Shown in pieces: positions 4,655 to 6,698 of a DNA stretch of 6,698 bases. The DNA lies in NCBI GenBank assembly GCA_003647375.1, contig QMMS01000244.1, forward strand, positions 1 to 6,698. The letters run 5' to 3'. The translations under genes and the position numbers were made by a program. The notes under the pieces are model-generated. The model was not told the DNA's origin, ran no database searches, and worked only from the letters and a program-made list of their open reading frames with translations. The stretch's first letter is position 1, and every line of letters starts with the position of its first letter. The stretch is from Deltaproteobacteria bacterium (lineage in GTDB: Bacteria > Desulfobacterota > Desulfobacteria > Desulfobacterales > B30-G6).

Positions 4655-5620
4655 ATGAATTTCAACCTTGATGTATTAAAAATCGATCCTGTTCAGGAAT
4701 TAGATAAACTTTCAAAGTTTATTGTGGATCAAGTGAGTGTTGTTTATCGTAGAAAAGGAGTGACAGTTGGATTGAGTGGCGGTATTGATTCTGCCTGTAT
4801 AGCAGCTGTTGCGGTACATGCTGTAGGAAAAGAAAAAGTAATCGGGCTTGTTCTGCCTGAATCAGAGTCTAATCCAATCAGCAGTGAATATGCAATAAAA
4901 CATGCTCAAGCATTAGGAATCGAACATCGCCAAATCGACATCACTCCCACTGTTGATAGTGTTGTTATGTATAAATGGCGGGATGAGTATCTCCAGAAAT
5001 TGATCCCCGAATATAAGTCGGGTTATAAATATAATATAACTCTTCCTACTGATCTTCTAGCGCGAGCGAGCTTCAGTTTCTATCGCCTTCAAGTTCAAAT
5101 GCCCGATGGCGAAATAAAGAATAAACGATTGAATCTGGATGAATTTCGCGCCATAACTTCATTTGCAAATATTAAAATCAGAGCGCGAATGCTGCATCTT
5201 TATGCAGAAGCAGAAAGACGTAATCTTCTTGTTGCCGGAACTACCAACCGAACTGAATTTATATTAGGGGATTTCTGCAAATATGGTGATGGCGGAACTG
5301 ATATTGAACCATTTACCCACCTCTACAAAAATCAAATATATCAACTTTCCGATTATCTCGAAGTAATTCCGGAAATAATTGATCGTCAACCCAGTCCTGA
5401 TACATTTAGTCTTCCTGTAAGCGATCAGGAGTTTTTTTTCAGGATTTCATTTGATAAACTGGACTACCTCCTTTTTGCATGGGAGCATGCAGTGCCCACA
5501 AATGATGCTGCTAAAGTATTGGATCTTTCTGAAGATGCAGTTGGAAGAGCTTATAAAGATTTTGATTCAAAATATCGTGCTACTTCTCATTTACGAGAGG
5601 TTCCAAATACATTGAAATAA
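4655..5620 (+). CDS. nadE: NAD+ synthase, NadE type
   Basis: A 321-aa protein of the NAD synthase family, which adenylates nicotinic acid adenine dinucleotide and replaces the AMP with ammonia to give NAD+. The PP-loop SGGIDS (41-46) binds ATP. NIKIRARML (172-180), GTTNRTE (195-201) and KYGDGGTDIEPF (209-220) are the expected substrate-site motifs, and RQPSPD (244-249) corresponds to the conserved loop near the C-terminus. No glutaminase domain is fused, so it should use free ammonia. It is longer than classical NadE enzymes (about 275 aa), mainly through a segment around 105-165. The start at 4655 rests on AGAGGAG; starting at 4544 would give 358 aa. The gene is clearly richer in A+T than carB and stands alone, which suggests acquisition by transfer. 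Similar variants are, from memory, met in surface-polysaccharide loci, so its exact substrate could differ. Confidence 0.85.
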   Translation: MNFNLDVLKIDPVQELDKLSKFIVDQVSVVYRRKGVTVGLSGGIDSACIAAVAVHAVGKEKVIGLVLPESESNPISSEYAIKHAQALGIEHRQIDITPTVDSVVMYKWRDEYLQKLIPEYKSGYKYNITLPTDLLARASFSFYRLQVQMPDGEIKNKRLNLDEFRAITSFANIKIRARMLHLYAEAERRNLLVAGTTNRTEFILGDFCKYGDGGTDIEPFTHLYKNQIYQLSDYLEVIPEIIDRQPSPDTFSLPVSDQEFFFRISFDKLDYLLFAWEHAVPTNDAAKVLDLSEDAVGRAYKDFDSKYRATSHLREVPNTLK

Positions 5621-5640
5621 TTGAGTTGCTAACAATTTAA

Positions 5641-5667
5641 CGCGGACTGGCTAAAAGTACTTCCGCG
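5641..5667. terminator. hairpin between the convergent nadE and ATPase remnant
   Basis: CGCGGA (5641-5646) and TCCGCG (5662-5667) form a 6-bp GC-rich stem with a 15-base loop. It lies between genes that converge and overlaps the stop of the ATPase remnant. Neither strand has a good T run, so this is only a possible terminator. Confidence 0.25.
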
Positions 5668-5953
5668 CTTTCGGCCATTCGGTTAATTGAAACGTTGCCA
5701 TTTCGATTATACCGATACGGCCGGCAAGGCTTTCGGAAACGGCTCGAATCAGCTTGGGAGAACTGGAACCGGTGATGATAAATCGGCCGGTACGTTTCCG
5801 GTCTTTGTCCACTGCCACGCGCAAGGCAGGAAACAGTTCCGGCTGCAACTGGGCCTCATCGATAGCAATTTTGTCGGGATTCAAGCGAAAAAAGAGATCG
5901 GGATCCTGAGAAAGGCTTTGCAAATCACTTTGCTTTTCAAGATCGAAAAAGTT
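5651..5953 (-). pseudogene. fragment of an AAA_14/DUF4143-type ATPase
   Basis: The readable part begins NFFDLEKQSDLQSL and runs for about 100 residues to a stop at 5651. It contains the Walker B motif KIAIDEAQ, then LFPALRVAVD, the sensor-1 strand GRFIITGSSSP and ESLAGRIGIIEM, all typical of the AAA_14 ATPase domain found with DUF4143. The Walker A (P-loop) part that should precede it is missing; the carB stop codon lies where it would be. The C-terminal DUF4143 region is missing too, since the frame ends after TEWPKARKYF. Intact members are about 370-400 aa. Only a TTG at 5923 without a ribosome site could start it, so it is most likely a dead remnant cut at both ends. Confidence 0.7.
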
Positions 5954-5977
5954 CTCTCCCTGAATGATGATGAAAGA

Positions 5978-6698
5978 CTATCCCTTCAACAAAGCGTGGT
6001 ACTCCTGTATCGATCGAACCTGGGGTGCGCCGTCGCGACGGGCGGCGATGCCCTGTGCCGCGGCAACAGCGGCGGCCGTTGTCGTAATGTAGGGTACCCG
6101 GTACTTGATGGCGGCCTTGCGGATGCTGGAGCTGTCCTGCACCCCCTTGCGGCCGCTGGGCGTGTTGACCAGCAGATTCACGGCATTGTTCTTGATGGCA
6201 TCCACCAGGTCCGGCCGGCCGTACCCCAGTTTGCGCAAAGGCGTGTTTTCGATGCCGCGCTCATCCAAAAAATAGTGTGTTCCTTCGGTGGTCATGATCT
6301 TGAAACCCAGCTCCTTGAAGAGCCGGATCTCCTCCAAAGCCGCATTTCTATCCCGGTCTGCAATGGTGAAAAGAACCGAACCCTCCAGGGGCAGGGGTGT
6401 CTGGGTAGCCTCCTGGGCTTTGAAAAATGCGCGGCCGTACGAGTGGGAAATACCCAGGACTTCGCCAGTAGAACGCATTTCCGGCCCCAATATCGGATCG
6501 ACTTCAGGAAACATGTTAAAGGGGAATACAGCCTCTTTGATGCCGAAATAGGGAATCAACCGGTGCTCGAGTTTCAGGTCGGCAATGGATTTTCCCAGCA
6601 TGACCTGCATGGCCAACCGGGCCATGGAGATGTCACAAATTTTGGACACCAGGGGCACGGTCCGCGATGCCCGGGGGTTGGCCTCCAGCACATACACC
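5978..6698 (-). CDS. carB: carbamoyl-phosphate synthase large subunit, C-terminal part (runs off the window)
   Basis: The last 240 or so codons of CarB, which makes carbamoyl phosphate from bicarbonate, ammonia (from the glutaminase subunit CarA) and two ATP, for pyrimidine and arginine synthesis. The visible part begins in the second ATP-grasp half with LEANPRASRTVP, followed by MLGKSIADL and KEAVFPFNMFPEVDP and then GPEMRSTGEVLGI. From about PLEGSVLFTIADRDR onward it is the MGS-like allosteric domain, with LLVNTPSGRKG and the strand PYITTTAAAVAAAQG near the end. The reading frame is intact to its TAG at 5978-5980. The true start lies beyond 6698, as CarB proteins are about 1,070 aa. Base composition is richer in G+C than nadE, as expected for resident chromosome. 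No clear terminator follows it. Confidence 0.95.
   Translation of the reverse strand, partial: VYVLEANPRASRTVPLVSKICDISMARLAMQVMLGKSIADLKLEHRLIPYFGIKEAVFPFNMFPEVDPILGPEMRSTGEVLGISHSYGRAFFKAQEATQTPLPLEGSVLFTIADRDRNAALEEIRLFKELGFKIMTTEGTHYFLDERGIENTPLRKLGYGRPDLVDAIKNNAVNLLVNTPSGRKGVQDSSSIRKAAIKYRVPYITTTAAAVAAAQGIAARRDGAPQVRSIQEYHALLKG

Overview
The window carries an integrated mobile element next to ordinary chromosomal material. The right edge holds the 3' part of carB (carbamoyl-phosphate synthase large subunit, minus strand), a housekeeping gene that places the window on a bacterial chromosome. The style of the recombinase trio, the small cysteine-rich protein and the mixed base composition would fit a Desulfobacterota (sulfate-reducer type) genome, but that is inference; no marker here fixes the taxon.

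Positions 38-4321 look like a complete RIT (Recombinase In Trio) type element. Three consecutive tyrosine recombinases (here ritA, ritB, ritC; 306, 324 and 339 aa) are translationally packed: ritA and ritB overlap by 14 bp, and ritB and ritC by the 4 bp ATGA. Two small genes precede them on the same strand: a cysteine-rich putative zinc-binding protein (559-945) and a winged-helix-like protein (971-1348). The five genes form one apparent operon. An 18-bp motif occurs inverted at the outer left (47-64) and outer right (4304-4321) and a third time at 308-325, so the leader region 27-344 by itself resembles a small element with inverted ends. The leader is rich in structure: three terminator-like hairpins (162-193, 366-390, 437-467), and a 15-bp stem ending just before the Shine-Dalgarno sequence of the first gene.

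From 4248 to 4654 there is no gene, only the right end repeat and some inverted repeats. A visibly AT-rich nadE-type NAD synthase gene follows (4655-5620, plus strand), standing alone. Next, on the minus strand, lies a fragment of an AAA_14/DUF4143-type ATPase gene that has lost both its Walker A end and its C-terminal domain (5651-5953), and then carB (5978-6698, truncated by the window edge). The broken ATPase and the compositionally different nadE suggest that this side of the locus has been rearranged.

The most interesting material is the five-gene recombinase unit: the two uncharacterised accessory genes, the threefold end repeat, the structured leader, and a Tyr replacing the usual box II His in RitA only.
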